A DNA stretch of 19,294 nt from Desulforudis sp. (lineage in GTDB: Bacteria; Bacillota; Desulfotomaculia; Desulfotomaculales; Desulforudaceae), in assembly GCA_014859075.1 (NCBI GenBank), contig JACUUW010000013.1:1-19294 (forward strand). The letters run 5' to 3'. A model generated the notes under the pieces. That model was not told the origin of the DNA, made no database searches, and saw only the letters and a list, made by a program, of their open reading frames with translations. Of the stretch, positions 6,541-13,804 are shown piece by piece; positions within the stretch are counted from its first letter, which is position 1, and each line of letters opens with the position of its first letter. Made by a program: the position numbers and the translations under genes.

Positions 6541-7824
6541 CTATTGGCCGCCGGTTTGGTTGGCGTCCTGGCCGCCGCCTTCCTGTCCGCCCTGTTGGCC
6601 CCCTTGTTGTCCGCCCGCCTGGCCGCCGCCTTCCTGTTGCTGGGCCTCAATGCTCTGGATTTCGCCGGGAACGTCCAGTTCCATGGTCTTGCCGTCCCGG
6701 GTGGTGATTTTGAGCTTGGTCGTCGGTTGCTGCTGTTGCTCCTGGCCGCCGCCCTGCTGCTGTCCCTGTTCCCCGCCGCCCTGCTGATCCGAGGACTGCT
6801 CCCCTTGCTGCGCCCCGCCCCGGGTGAGATCTTCGTAATACTCCTCGAGCAGGAAGGCGTTGTTGCCCTGCACCAGCCGCACCGGGATCAACCGCGCCGG
6901 GACGGTGAAATCCCCGCTCTCCATCTGGGTGTCGTAGGTCCAGTGCCCGCCGCGGGCCAACCCCAAGGCGGCATCGTAGCTGAACTGGGCCAACAGGTCC
7001 GGCCGCACGTCGACCTCGGCGTCGTGCTCGCCGGCCACCAGGGATTCGGCAGCCGTCCGTTCGGCCCCCACCCCAACAGTCAGAATCTCATCGGTCACGC
7101 CCGCGCGCCGGAGCACCTCCGCCGCGCTGACCGCCATCCGGCTGTCGACCGCCAGCACCGCACCCGGGCGGGCGGCGGCCAACGCTTCCTCCACGGTGGC
7201 CGCCGCCCGCCGGGGGTCGGCCATGGGGTGCTCCCGCACATCGAGGGTGAATCCGGGTTGGCCATCCATGAAGTCCACGATACCCTGAACAATGTTCCGG
7301 GACACCGGGTCGTTCGGATCCCCGGCCAGAACCAGGACCCGGCCGGGCGCACCGGGTGGGAGGTTATGCGCCACGTAACGGGCCTGCAGTTCCCCGGACC
7401 GGACCTGTTCCGAGGCAATGTAAGCGTCCAACGGAGCGTTGGGCGCCAGGGTTTCGAGCGCCACCACCTTGATCCTGTTCATCGCCAGGCGGCGGACGAT
7501 CCCCGGACCCATCTGCGGTTCAACAAACTGGATGACGACCGCGTCCACTTCCTGTTCGATAAACCGTTCAACATCCTGTTCCTGGCGGCGGGCGTCACCG
7601 CCGGCGTCCCGCCAGGTCACGCGGACCTGCTCGTCGGCTTCGGCCCGGCTCTGGACGATCCTTTTGATCACCTGATTCCCATCCCGGTTTTCGTCCGCCA
7701 CGCTGTACGCGATGGTCAACGGCTCTGCCGGACGGGCCGCGCCCCCCCGGTTTAAAAGACCGCACCCGGATAAGCCCAGGGCTAGTGGCAAGAGCAAGAA
7801 AAAAACAACGATTTTTCGGAGCAT
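6541..7824 (-). CDS. sugar-binding-protein-like lipoprotein with Gln/Gly-rich C-terminal tail
   Basis: The ATG at 7824 is preceded by GGGGG at 7-base spacing. Two upstream in-frame ATGs lie before this ribosome site. The 427-residue product starts with a lipoprotein signal (MLRKIVVFFLLLPLALGLSGC, lipobox LSGC, lipidated Cys21). It continues as a type I periplasmic binding domain of the RbsB/Peripla_BP_4 kind (about 38-330): LTIAYSVADENRDGNQVIKR, VDAVVIQFVEPQ, VLVLAGDPNDPVSRNIVQG and AVLAVDSRMAVSAAEVLRRAG. Members normally feed sugars or signals to ABC transporters or sensor kinases. No permease, ATPase or kinase gene is adjacent, so the ligand and partner are unknown. Residues 336-427 are two Gln/Gly-rich blocks around a 27-residue ordered segment, an unusual addition. 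Confidence 0.85.
   Translation of the reverse strand: MLRKIVVFFLLLPLALGLSGCGLLNRGGAARPAEPLTIAYSVADENRDGNQVIKRIVQSRAEADEQVRVTWRDAGGDARRQEQDVERFIEQEVDAVVIQFVEPQMGPGIVRRLAMNRIKVVALETLAPNAPLDAYIASEQVRSGELQARYVAHNLPPGAPGRVLVLAGDPNDPVSRNIVQGIVDFMDGQPGFTLDVREHPMADPRRAAATVEEALAAARPGAVLAVDSRMAVSAAEVLRRAGVTDEILTVGVGAERTAAESLVAGEHDAEVDVRPDLLAQFSYDAALGLARGGHWTYDTQMESGDFTVPARLIPVRLVQGNNAFLLEEYYEDLTRGGAQQGEQSSDQQGGGEQGQQQGGGQEQQQQPTTKLKITTRDGKTMELDVPGEIQSIEAQQQEGGGQAGGQQGGQQGGQEGGGQDANQTGGQ
6544..6819 (-). repeat. low-complexity Gln/Gly-coding tract, in two blocks
   Basis: The 3' end of the lipoprotein gene encodes a 32-residue block (6724-6819, rich in QQGGG and QQQ) and a 33-residue block (6544-6642, rich in GGQQGGQ). 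They are separated by a 27-residue non-repetitive segment (6643-6723, beginning TTKLKITTRDGKTMELDVPG). The codons are imperfect CAG/CAA and GGC/GGG repeats, so slippage could change the length. Confidence 0.85.
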
Positions 7825-7839
7825 ACCATCGCCCCCTTC

Positions 7840-7851
7840 AATCATATGATT
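7840..7851. promoter_or_regulatory. 12-base palindrome overlapping a putative -10, possible operator
   Basis: AATCATATGATT is a perfect palindrome in the divergent region between the lipoprotein and DUF2508 genes. It covers TATGAT (7846-7841 on the minus strand), a 5/6 match to a -10 box. TCAACA (7870-7865, 4/6) lies 18 bases upstream as a possible -35 for the lipoprotein gene. A second inverted pair GAATC (7856-7860)/GATTC (7869-7873) overlaps the -35 region. Regulator binding here is an inference. Confidence 0.35.
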
Positions 7852-7920
7852 CCTCGAATCCGAGTGTTGATTCTGTCTGCGGGGCAGTTGGCATAAAATG
7901 TGCAAAGGGGGTATGTGGAA

Positions 7921-8211
7921 GTGTTTTCCTTGTTTAAGGGTAAAAAACCAATTCCACTACTCGAGGAATTTGAACAGGCGCGGAAGGATTACGGGGCAGC
8001 CCAACTGATGCTTAACTTTGCCGACTCCGATTTCGTCGACCATGCGGTGCACCGGGTGAATACGTCCCAGAGCCAGTTGAACGCGCTGATCCGGGTCGCG
8101 AAGAAGCAAGGTCTGCAGGCGTGGACCCATCCCTTGCGGCCCTTGGCCACCGAAGCGGTTGAAGATGAAGCGAAAAAGACGGAAAGCGGAAAGGCGGAAA
8201 CAAGCGGCTGA
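7921..8211 (+). CDS. DUF2508 (YaaL-like) family protein
   Basis: Of three in-frame GTG codons (7900, 7915, 7921), the one at 7921 has AAGGGGG (7905-7911) at 9-base spacing. The 96-residue product is soluble and mostly helical. Its core, LLEEFEQARKDYGAAQLMLN followed by FADSDFVDHAVHRVNTSQSQ and LNALIRVAKKQG, fits the DUF2508 pattern of Firmicute proteins: an aromatic-rich helix, the D-x-D-x-I/V-D-H/Y-A turn, then a helix ending in basic residues. In Bacillus the relative YaaL lies near recR; here recR is not adjacent. The acidic/basic C-terminal tail (EAVEDEAKKTESGKAETSG) is probably disordered. The function of the family is unknown. It converges with the uracil-DNA glycosylase gene with only 6 bases between stop codons. 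Confidence 0.75.
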   Translation: MFSLFKGKKPIPLLEEFEQARKDYGAAQLMLNFADSDFVDHAVHRVNTSQSQLNALIRVAKKQGLQAWTHPLRPLATEAVEDEAKKTESGKAETSG

Positions 8212-8217
8212 AGCGGA

Positions 8218-8832
8218 TTACTCTTTCCCCAGCGGGACGATCTCGCGGTAAGCGTCCCGGACCAGCTGAAAATCGCGCCAGACGTCGCGTTTCTTGGACG
8301 GGTCCCGGAGAAGGGCGGCGGGATGGTATGTCGGCATCAACCTTGTCCGGCCCCGGACAATCCACTGACCCCGCCAGGCGGTGATTGAAGCCTGGGGATC
8401 GATCAGGTTCTTCAGGGCGGTGCTGCCCAGGATCACCACCAAGGGCGGGGCGATCAGCGAGAACTGCTTTCGGAGCCAGGGCAGACAGGCCGCGGCTTCT
8501 TCCCGGGTGGGCACCCGGTTTCCCGGAGGCCGGCATTTCACCACATTGGCAATGTAAACTTCTGGACGCGTAATCCCGGCGGCCGCCAGGATCTTGTCCA
8601 ACAGCTGGCCGGCCGGACCGACAAACGGCCGCCCGAGCCGGTCTTCCTCGGCCCCGGGTCCCTCCCCGATGAGCATCAGGCGCGCCCGGGGGTTGCCCTC
8701 CCCGAAGACTACGTACGTCCGGCCCGCGGCCAGGCCGCATTCCCGGCACTCGGCCATACCGGCCCGTAATTCGTCCAGCGTACGCGGACCTTCCAAATCA
8801 CTCAGGCTGACCTGCCCGGAACGAAACTCCAT
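8218..8832 (-). CDS. family 4 (thermophile-type) uracil-DNA glycosylase with Fe-S cluster
   Basis: The enzyme removes uracil from DNA to start base excision repair. The 204-residue product shows family-4 motifs: GEGPG (56-60) with AEED, the GRPFVGPAGQLLD box (67-79), the KCRPPGNR segment (99-106), the strand VVILGS (132-137), and the HPAALLR catalytic-loop motif (170-176). Cys29, Cys32, Cys100 and Cys116 are in the places that ligate the [4Fe-4S] cluster. Length is typical. The ATG at 8832 follows AGGGGTG at about 10 bases. The gene lies 47 bases after the CooT-like gene on the same strand and probably shares its strong promoter. Confidence 0.95.
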   Translation of the reverse strand: MEFRSGQVSLSDLEGPRTLDELRAGMAECRECGLAAGRTYVVFGEGNPRARLMLIGEGPGAEEDRLGRPFVGPAGQLLDKILAAAGITRPEVYIANVVKCRPPGNRVPTREEAAACLPWLRKQFSLIAPPLVVILGSTALKNLIDPQASITAWRGQWIVRGRTRLMPTYHPAALLRDPSKKRDVWRDFQLVRDAYREIVPLGKE

Positions 8833-8879
8833 CAGTCGGTTGCACCCCTGCCGTTACGCGCGCGGCCAAAGAAATAACC

Positions 8880-9068
8880 TTAGTCGCGCTCCAGGATGAT
8901 CTTGTGCTCCACCAGCGCAAGCTCACTGATCCGCGCCCTGATAATTTTACGCCGGCCGAAGATGTCTTCCAGGAGCAGACCTTCCTCGTGGGGCAGTACC
9001 CGGTCCACTGCTTCCAGGACCAGTTCCTCGCCTTCTTCCGTGCGCAGGTAGGCATTCGCTTCACACAT
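8880..9068 (-). CDS. CooT-family nickel-binding protein
   Basis: The 62-residue protein begins MCEANAYL and ends VEHKIILERD, with LLLEDIFGRRK in the middle. This matches the small CooT family, in which the Cys directly after the initiator Met binds nickel. Known CooT assists Ni insertion into CO dehydrogenase, but many homologues occur in anaerobes away from coo genes, and no Ni enzyme is visible in this window. The start at 9068 is fixed by the conserved MCEA. The nearest strong ribosome site, GGGAGG, is unusually far (about 13 bases) upstream. It is the first gene of a probable two-gene unit with the uracil-DNA glycosylase. Confidence 0.85.
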   Translation of the reverse strand: MCEANAYLRTEEGEELVLEAVDRVLPHEEGLLLEDIFGRRKIIRARISELALVEHKIILERD

Positions 9069-9115
9069 TTTGGGTTATACGCCTCCCAGCCATAGGGGCT
9101 GACTGTTACAACTAG

Positions 9116-9145
9116 ATTATATTTTTGCGCCGCCCCTACTGTCAA
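9116..9145 (-). promoter_or_regulatory. consensus sigma-A promoter for CooT-like gene and UDG
   Basis: Read on the minus strand, TTGACA (9145-9140) and TATAAT (9121-9116) both match the consensus 6/6 with an 18-base spacer ending in AAAAA. This is the strongest promoter in the window. The CooT start codon is about 47 bases downstream of the -10. Confidence 0.88.
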
Positions 9146-9216
9146 TTCGCCGACCGCCAAGCTTCCGCCGGAAGGCCGACCCGGGCTGCCGGTGGAGGAT
9201 CTCGTGTTTAATGCAA

Positions 9217-10464
9217 TCACATGCTCCGCCCGCGCCGCAGCCAGCGGGCCAGCAGTGGTGTGCTCTGCAGTTCCAGGTACAACTGTTCGGTGCCCTCGGG
9301 CACCGGCATCACCCCGAACACTTCCCCCGCCTGAAGGTTGACCGTTTCCCGGCGGTATAATTTCTTGCCATGCAGGTAGTTCACTTCCTTCATGCCGGGC
9401 TGGCCCAGCAGTAGGGCGAGGTCGGCCCGGCCGCGGACCGGATGGCGATTGATCTCCAGGATCACGTCGCCGGACCGGAGCCCGGCCCGCCAGGCCGGGG
9501 ACTTGCCCAAAACGTCCAGGACCATCACCCCGGCCGGGTGGGGCACGAAAAGCGGCCGGCCGTTCAACTCCATGTACTTGCTGATGTAGATGATCAACTC
9601 GTGACCGAGCGGCGCGAAAAGCGCGGCCGCCCAGGTGAAGACGCCCCCCGAGGCGCTGGCCAGCACCGCCAGCAGAAACAGCACCACGCTGTACGCCGCC
9701 AGGTACAGCGAACTTACCCGGCTCTTGTCCGAAGGCGTGCGGGTGGTGGCGATATCGGCGTAGCCCAGACCGGCCACCAGGGTGATCATCCCGACGACCA
9801 TGGTCGCCGGGTCGCCGGCTATCTCCGGCTTGATGAGCGGCCACCACTCGGGCATGGCCACCAGTTCGGTGCCGGGCGGTAGGGTGCCTGAAACCACGGC
9901 CAGGGCGACGATGGGAATGGGCCAAAACTTTTGCAGGGTAAACCCGCCGACCACCTGGCCCCGGGGCAGGCGGATGAAGGCCGGCACCGCCCCCATATGC
10001 CCGCTGACCAGGATCAGCACGCTCTCCACGAAGTGGAGCAAGGCCACCAGGCCCATGACCTGCGGGATGCTGATGTCCGGAAACCCGAAGAACAAATTGC
10101 AGACCGCGAGCAGACCGCCGCTGTACGCGAAACAGAGAAACCGCGGGTTGATGAGCATGAGCATGACGGCGACCAGCAGCAGGTACATTATCCAGGGACC
10201 GATGGAGATGGTCAAACCAGTCAGCACGATCAGGTATCCGCCGATCAGGCCCCCGAAAAAACCGTAGGCGCTGGCGATGAGCGTGTCCACCAGGATCGAG
10301 TTGCCGGGGGCCCCGAAGAAACTTGCGCGCAATTGCGCGATGCGCCGGTACTGCACGGCCACCAAGAGGATGACCACCCAGAACAGCGGATTGAACACGG
10401 CGTGGACCACCGAAGTGAAGACCGCCCCCAGGGCCCATTCAAAGGGAAAGTTAGTCAGTGTCAC
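9217..10464 (-). CDS. polytopic membrane protein with C-terminal PDZ domain (MinJ-like)
   Basis: The 415-residue product has roughly seven hydrophobic helices in residues 1-300 (for example NPLFWVVILLVAVQY, GPWIMYLLLVAVMLMLI, SSLYLAAYSVVLFLLAVLA). A PDZ domain follows (about 310-370) with VMVLDVLGKSPAWRAGLRSG and DVILEINRHPV. This layout and the position after a Ctp protease and ftsEX match Bacillus MinJ (YvjD), which bridges DivIVA to MinCD at the division site. Sequence identity to MinJ cannot be judged here, so MinJ-like is partly from gene order. The GTG start lies 1 base after the protease stop, so translation is probably coupled. No terminator with a T-run is seen after it. Confidence 0.75.
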   Translation of the reverse strand: MTLTNFPFEWALGAVFTSVVHAVFNPLFWVVILLVAVQYRRIAQLRASFFGAPGNSILVDTLIASAYGFFGGLIGGYLIVLTGLTISIGPWIMYLLLVAVMLMLINPRFLCFAYSGGLLAVCNLFFGFPDISIPQVMGLVALLHFVESVLILVSGHMGAVPAFIRLPRGQVVGGFTLQKFWPIPIVALAVVSGTLPPGTELVAMPEWWPLIKPEIAGDPATMVVGMITLVAGLGYADIATTRTPSDKSRVSSLYLAAYSVVLFLLAVLASASGGVFTWAAALFAPLGHELIIYISKYMELNGRPLFVPHPAGVMVLDVLGKSPAWRAGLRSGDVILEINRHPVRGRADLALLLGQPGMKEVNYLHGKKLYRRETVNLQAGEVFGVMPVPEGTEQLYLELQSTPLLARWLRRGRSM

Positions 10465-10465
10465 C

Positions 10466-11620
10466 TTACCAGTTCCCCGCTTTCAGCAACTCCAGGGCTT
10501 TGTCCAGCTGGGGATCAGTCTCAAAATCTCCCGGGTCTTCCACCACGATGTGGGGTTCAATTCCCTTCTGGTGCAGGTCGTGTCCGGACGGCGTCAGGTA
10601 CCGCGCCGTGGTGAGCTTTAAACCGGCCCCGTTGTTAAGCGGGAAAACGTTCTGCACCACACCTTTCCCATAGGTCTTGGCCCCGACCAGGATGCCGACC
10701 CCGGCGTCCTTGACCGCGCCGGCTACGATTTCAGAGGCGCTGGCTGAGTTCTGGTTCACCAGGATCACCAAGGGGATTCCCAACTGCCGTTTGTCGGCCG
10801 TGTAAGTTTCGTCCTGGTGGCTGCGATAGTTGACTTGGACGATGGGCCCCTCGCCGATGAACAGGTCGGCCACGTCCACCGCGGCGATCAGGTCTCCGCC
10901 CGGATTGTCGCGCAAATCCAGAACCAGACCGCGCAACTCGCGTTCAAAGCGGTTCAAAACATAGACCAGTTCATTGCCGGTGTTTTCAGCGAATTGACTG
11001 ATGACCACGTACCCGATGTTACCTTCCAACAGTTCCCCTTCGACCGTGGGCACCTGGATCTGCCGGCGCATCACCTCAAAGACCAGCGGTTCGCTGTGGC
11101 CGTCCCGTCTGATGGTCAGCCGCACCTCGGAACCCACCTCGCCCCGCATCAGCATGACCGCCGTCTCCAGGTCGAGCTCCTGCGTGTCCTTATCGTCCAC
11201 GGCCAGGATGACGTCTCCGGCCCGGATTCCGGCCTCGGCGGCCGGGGTGTCCTCAAACGGCCGCACCACCGTCAGGTCATTGTTCCGATAGCCGACCAGG
11301 ATGCCGATGCCCCCGAAGGAACCCTTCACCTGTTCCATAAACAGCTCAAAGGTCTCCGGTTCCAGGTAAATCGAGTACGGGTCTTCCAGGGATTCGACGA
11401 GGCCGCGGATCGCCCCCTCGACCAACCGACCGCTGTCGACGGTCTGCACGTACTCGGCGCGCACCAAACGGACTACCTGGGCCAGGTTGCCCAGTTGCTT
11501 GAAATTGGTGAAAACCAACAGCGACGAGACGATGAGTATTCCAAAAAGGAACGCCCCCATCCCGAGAAAAAACCACCGCGCCGTCTGATTGCGGGGCAAG
11601 CGAAACACCACCGAAAGCAA
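10466..11620 (-). CDS. S41 C-terminal processing protease (CtpA/CtpB family)
   Basis: This is a membrane-anchored serine protease that clips C-termini of envelope proteins; in spore formers CtpB acts in sporulation signalling. Domains are one N-terminal membrane helix (about 17-38), a PDZ domain (about 95-175; GIRAGDVILAVDDKD), and an S41 core. The catalytic Ser-Lys pair is S294 in NQNSASASEIVAGA and K319 in YGKGVVQ, with Q323 at +4; the 25-residue Ser-Lys spacing fits CtpB. The 384-residue length is normal. The start is uncertain: TTG 11620 lacks a ribosome site, while TTG 11599 (377 residues) has GGTGGTG 6 bases before it. It follows a terminator and candidate -10 and is coupled to the PDZ membrane protein downstream. 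Confidence 0.93.
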   Translation of the reverse strand: MLSVVFRLPRNQTARWFFLGMGAFLFGILIVSSLLVFTNFKQLGNLAQVVRLVRAEYVQTVDSGRLVEGAIRGLVESLEDPYSIYLEPETFELFMEQVKGSFGGIGILVGYRNNDLTVVRPFEDTPAAEAGIRAGDVILAVDDKDTQELDLETAVMLMRGEVGSEVRLTIRRDGHSEPLVFEVMRRQIQVPTVEGELLEGNIGYVVISQFAENTGNELVYVLNRFERELRGLVLDLRDNPGGDLIAAVDVADLFIGEGPIVQVNYRSHQDETYTADKRQLGIPLVILVNQNSASASEIVAGAVKDAGVGILVGAKTYGKGVVQNVFPLNNGAGLKLTTARYLTPSGHDLHQKGIEPHIVVEDPGDFETDPQLDKALELLKAGNW

Positions 11621-11633
11621 AATTTATGTGGCT

Positions 11634-11639
11634 ATTATA
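11634..11639 (-). promoter_or_regulatory. candidate -10 box for the protease/PDZ-protein unit
   Basis: A perfect TATAAT (minus strand 11639-11634) lies between the M23 terminator and the protease gene. The only -35-like hexamer, TTGTAA (11665-11660), is at a long 20-base spacing, so the promoter is tentative. Transcription from here would start around 11627, within 10 bases of TTG 11620. That favours the TTG at 11599 as start codon. Confidence 0.4.
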
Positions 11640-11679
11640 CTACCTTACCCCCACTTAAATTACAACCGGGCAAACTGAA

Positions 11680-11698
11680 GGGCCACCAGAGGTGGCCC
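11680..11698 (-). terminator. hairpin terminator after the M23 peptidase gene
   Basis: GGGCCACC (11680-11687) and GGTGGCCC (11691-11698) form a perfect 8-bp stem with a 3-base loop. On the minus strand the stem is followed by TTCAGTTTG, a weak T-rich tail. It sits 32 bases past the M23 stop codon and separates the ftsEX-M23 unit from the protease unit. Confidence 0.6.
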
Positions 11699-11730
11699 GC
11701 CCACGCGTTCTTGGAAATTGGTTATCGATT

Positions 11731-12858
11731 CTACCGGAGGTAATTCCAGGGGTTCACCGCGTTGCCGTGCTCCTGCACCGTGAAGTGGAGGTGCGGACCG
11801 GTGGACATGCCCGTACTGCCGATCCGGGCGATGTTTTGACCCTGGATCACGAGCTCGCCCTCCCTGACCCCCATGGTCGACAGATGGGCGTAGAGGCTGG
11901 TGATCCCGGCCCCGTGGTCCAGGATGACCACGTTGCCGTAGCCCTGGAGGCTGCCGACGTACATGACCCGCCCGGTGCCGGCCGCCACCACCGGCACCCC
12001 GTGCGGCGCCGGGATGTCGATACCGTTGTGGAACCGCTGCACCCCCAGGATCGGGTGGTTGCGCCAGCCGAAGTCGGACGAAACCCGGGTGTGATTGGGC
12101 ACCGGCCAGGCGAACTTCCCGGTGTGCAGCACGTCGTCGCCCGCCCGTTGGATAGCGATTTGTCGAAAGAGTTCCTGTTCCTCGCGCTCCAGCCGGTCCA
12201 CCTCGGTCTGAAACTGAGTCAGGTTGCCCCGGGCGACCACCAGCAGGGATTCCTTGTCCCGCTGGACGTTCATCAGGGCCCGGTAGGCCTCCTCCTGCTC
12301 AAGTCGGAGGGCCTCGACCGTCCGGCGCCGCTCCTCGATGGCCTCCTTCTGGCGCTCGATCGCGGCCCGTTCAGCCTCGATCTCTTCGATCAGGGCCACG
12401 TCTCGGGCCAGGATTACCTTCAGGAACTCGATTCGGGTTACTAAATCGTTGAAACTCTCGGCCCCCAGAAGTACCTCCAGATAAGAGACGTTGCCGTTTT
12501 CGTACGCGCTCCGCACCCGGGCGGCAAACAGGGCGTTCATCTCCTCCAGCCGGGCCTCGGCTGCGGCCAGCTCGGCCTCCGCCTGCCTGAGCCGGTGCAT
12601 GACCTCCTGGAGAATCGCGGTCAGCTCGTCGATCCGGGCCAGGCGGGACTGGATGGAGTTGTCAATCGCCTTGATCTCCTGGGTGATGCTTTGCACCTCG
12701 CTACGCGCCGAATCGGTCCGTTCCCGGGCCGCATCCAACTGCCGTTTGGTCTGGTCCAGTCGCTGTTCCAGGTCGCCGTAGGCCACGCCGTAAAAGCCGC
12801 CGCAGAGAGCAAGCAGCAGCACCAGAATCAAACCGACGGTTAACCAGGACCGACGCAA
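11731..12858 (-). CDS. coiled-coil M23 peptidoglycan hydrolase (PcsB/CwlO/EnvC-like FtsEX partner)
   Basis: The TTG start is set by GAGGAGGGG about 6 bases upstream. The 375-residue product has a signal/anchor helix (about 6-27) and a long coiled coil (about 29-115 and 155-235) interrupted by a hook (GNVSYLEVLLGAESFNDLVTR, about 122-142) typical of PcsB/CwlO/EnvC hydrolases. It ends in a LytM/M23 zinc endopeptidase domain (about 250-375). Metal and catalytic residues are H277 and D281 (HNGID), H325 (YAHL), and H356/H358 (HLH); FGWR is at 263-266. All are present, so it should be an active enzyme, unlike EnvC. Placement 58 bases after ftsX suggests that FtsEX opens its coiled coil to allow septal wall cleavage. 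Confidence 0.95.
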   Translation of the reverse strand: MRRSWLTVGLILVLLLALCGGFYGVAYGDLEQRLDQTKRQLDAARERTDSARSEVQSITQEIKAIDNSIQSRLARIDELTAILQEVMHRLRQAEAELAAAEARLEEMNALFAARVRSAYENGNVSYLEVLLGAESFNDLVTRIEFLKVILARDVALIEEIEAERAAIERQKEAIEERRRTVEALRLEQEEAYRALMNVQRDKESLLVVARGNLTQFQTEVDRLEREEQELFRQIAIQRAGDDVLHTGKFAWPVPNHTRVSSDFGWRNHPILGVQRFHNGIDIPAPHGVPVVAAGTGRVMYVGSLQGYGNVVILDHGAGITSLYAHLSTMGVREGELVIQGQNIARIGSTGMSTGPHLHFTVQEHGNAVNPWNYLR

Positions 12859-12916
12859 TCGGCACCCCTCCTCGGATATCCTTATTTCAGATTCTTATCG
12901 ACACGCCCCCCGAGGT

Positions 12917-13804
12917 CTAAACCCGTAGATACTTCCGTACCGAAATCAGGCTCCCGACGCCCCCCATCAACAATCCCAAGGCCAGCAGGCCGCCCATGAT
13001 CGGCGTGAGCACGGCCGTATCGATCACCGGCTGCACAAAGAACAGCATGGTCATCTGCCACAGTGCCGCCACCAGATAGTAATAGCCGGCGCCGAGAACG
13101 GCCACGGCCAGCAGGGCTCCGGTGAACCCGACCAGCATTCCTTCCAGCACGAACGGCCCCCGCACGAACCAGTTGCTCGCCCCCAGGTACTTCATAATGC
13201 TGATCTCGTCCTGGCGGGCGACCACCGAGAGGCGGATGGTGATCACGATCAGGAATACGGCGGCGACGGTCAGCACGGCAACGGCCCCCAGGCAGATCAC
13301 GTTGACCCACCGGGTGATCTTGACCAGCCACTCCACATACTCCTCGCCGTAGAGGACTTTATCGACCCCTGCGTAAAAAGAAATCTGGTGGGCGAGCGCC
13401 GGCACCAAGTCGGCACTCTCGGCCCGCACCCGGAAGCTGTCGGGGAGTGGGTTATTCTCACCCTCAAAACCGCTCAGGAGGTCGGCTTTATCCCCCATGG
13501 AACGCTGAAACTCCTGCAACCCCTGCTCTTTCGATACGAAAGTAACCTGCTCCACGCCGCCCAGACCAAGCAGGCGCTGCTGAATGCCGCGGACATCGGC
13601 ATCTTCTTTCAGAAACACGTTGACCTCCACGGTGGATTCGATAACCCGCATAAACTGACCGGCATTGACCGCCGCCAGGAGAAACGCGCCCAGGACCATC
13701 AGCGAAATCGCGATCATGGCCGAAGACGCGAGTGCCAGCCACAGGTTCCGAAGGAGCGACACGAGAGTCTGACGCACGCCGTAACACACGGAGTTAAGCG
13801 CCAT
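12917..13804 (-). CDS. ftsX: cell division ABC transporter permease FtsX
   Basis: The 295-residue product has the FtsX layout. A cytosolic N-terminus is followed by TM1 (about 22-47) and a large extracellular loop with VEVNVFLKEDADV, VEQVTFVSKEQGLQEFQ and NPLPDSFRV (118-126). Three more helices are near 168-190, 220-245 and 262-286, with RQDEISIMKYLGAS (197-210) as the coupling region to FtsE. It does not transport a substrate but passes FtsE ATPase movement to outside hydrolases. The ATG at 13804 has GGGGAG 8 bases upstream and overlaps the end of ftsE by 11 bases, so the two are translationally coupled. Confidence 0.97.
   Translation of the reverse strand: MALNSVCYGVRQTLVSLLRNLWLALASSAMIAISLMVLGAFLLAAVNAGQFMRVIESTVEVNVFLKEDADVRGIQQRLLGLGGVEQVTFVSKEQGLQEFQRSMGDKADLLSGFEGENNPLPDSFRVRAESADLVPALAHQISFYAGVDKVLYGEEYVEWLVKITRWVNVICLGAVAVLTVAAVFLIVITIRLSVVARQDEISIMKYLGASNWFVRGPFVLEGMLVGFTGALLAVAVLGAGYYYLVAALWQMTMLFFVQPVIDTAVLTPIMGGLLALGLLMGGVGSLISVRKYLRV

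Noticed and set aside
6544..7755. 403-codon plus-strand frame opposite the lipoprotein gene
   Set aside because: It is a mirror of the lipoprotein gene; its Leu-rich start comes from antisense Gln/Gly repeats.
7867..7899. TTGATT ... TAAAAT as promoter of the DUF2508 gene
   Set aside because: The spacing is 21 bases, too long for a sigma-A promoter.
9164..9180. CTTCC/GGAAG hairpin after the PDZ membrane protein gene as terminator
   Set aside because: The stem is short and no T-rich tail follows on the minus strand.
8798..10438. 546-codon minus-strand frame over the PDZ membrane protein and the CooT-like gene
   Set aside because: It is out of frame with two genes that have recognisable families; the translation has no motifs and is Gly/Arg/His-rich.
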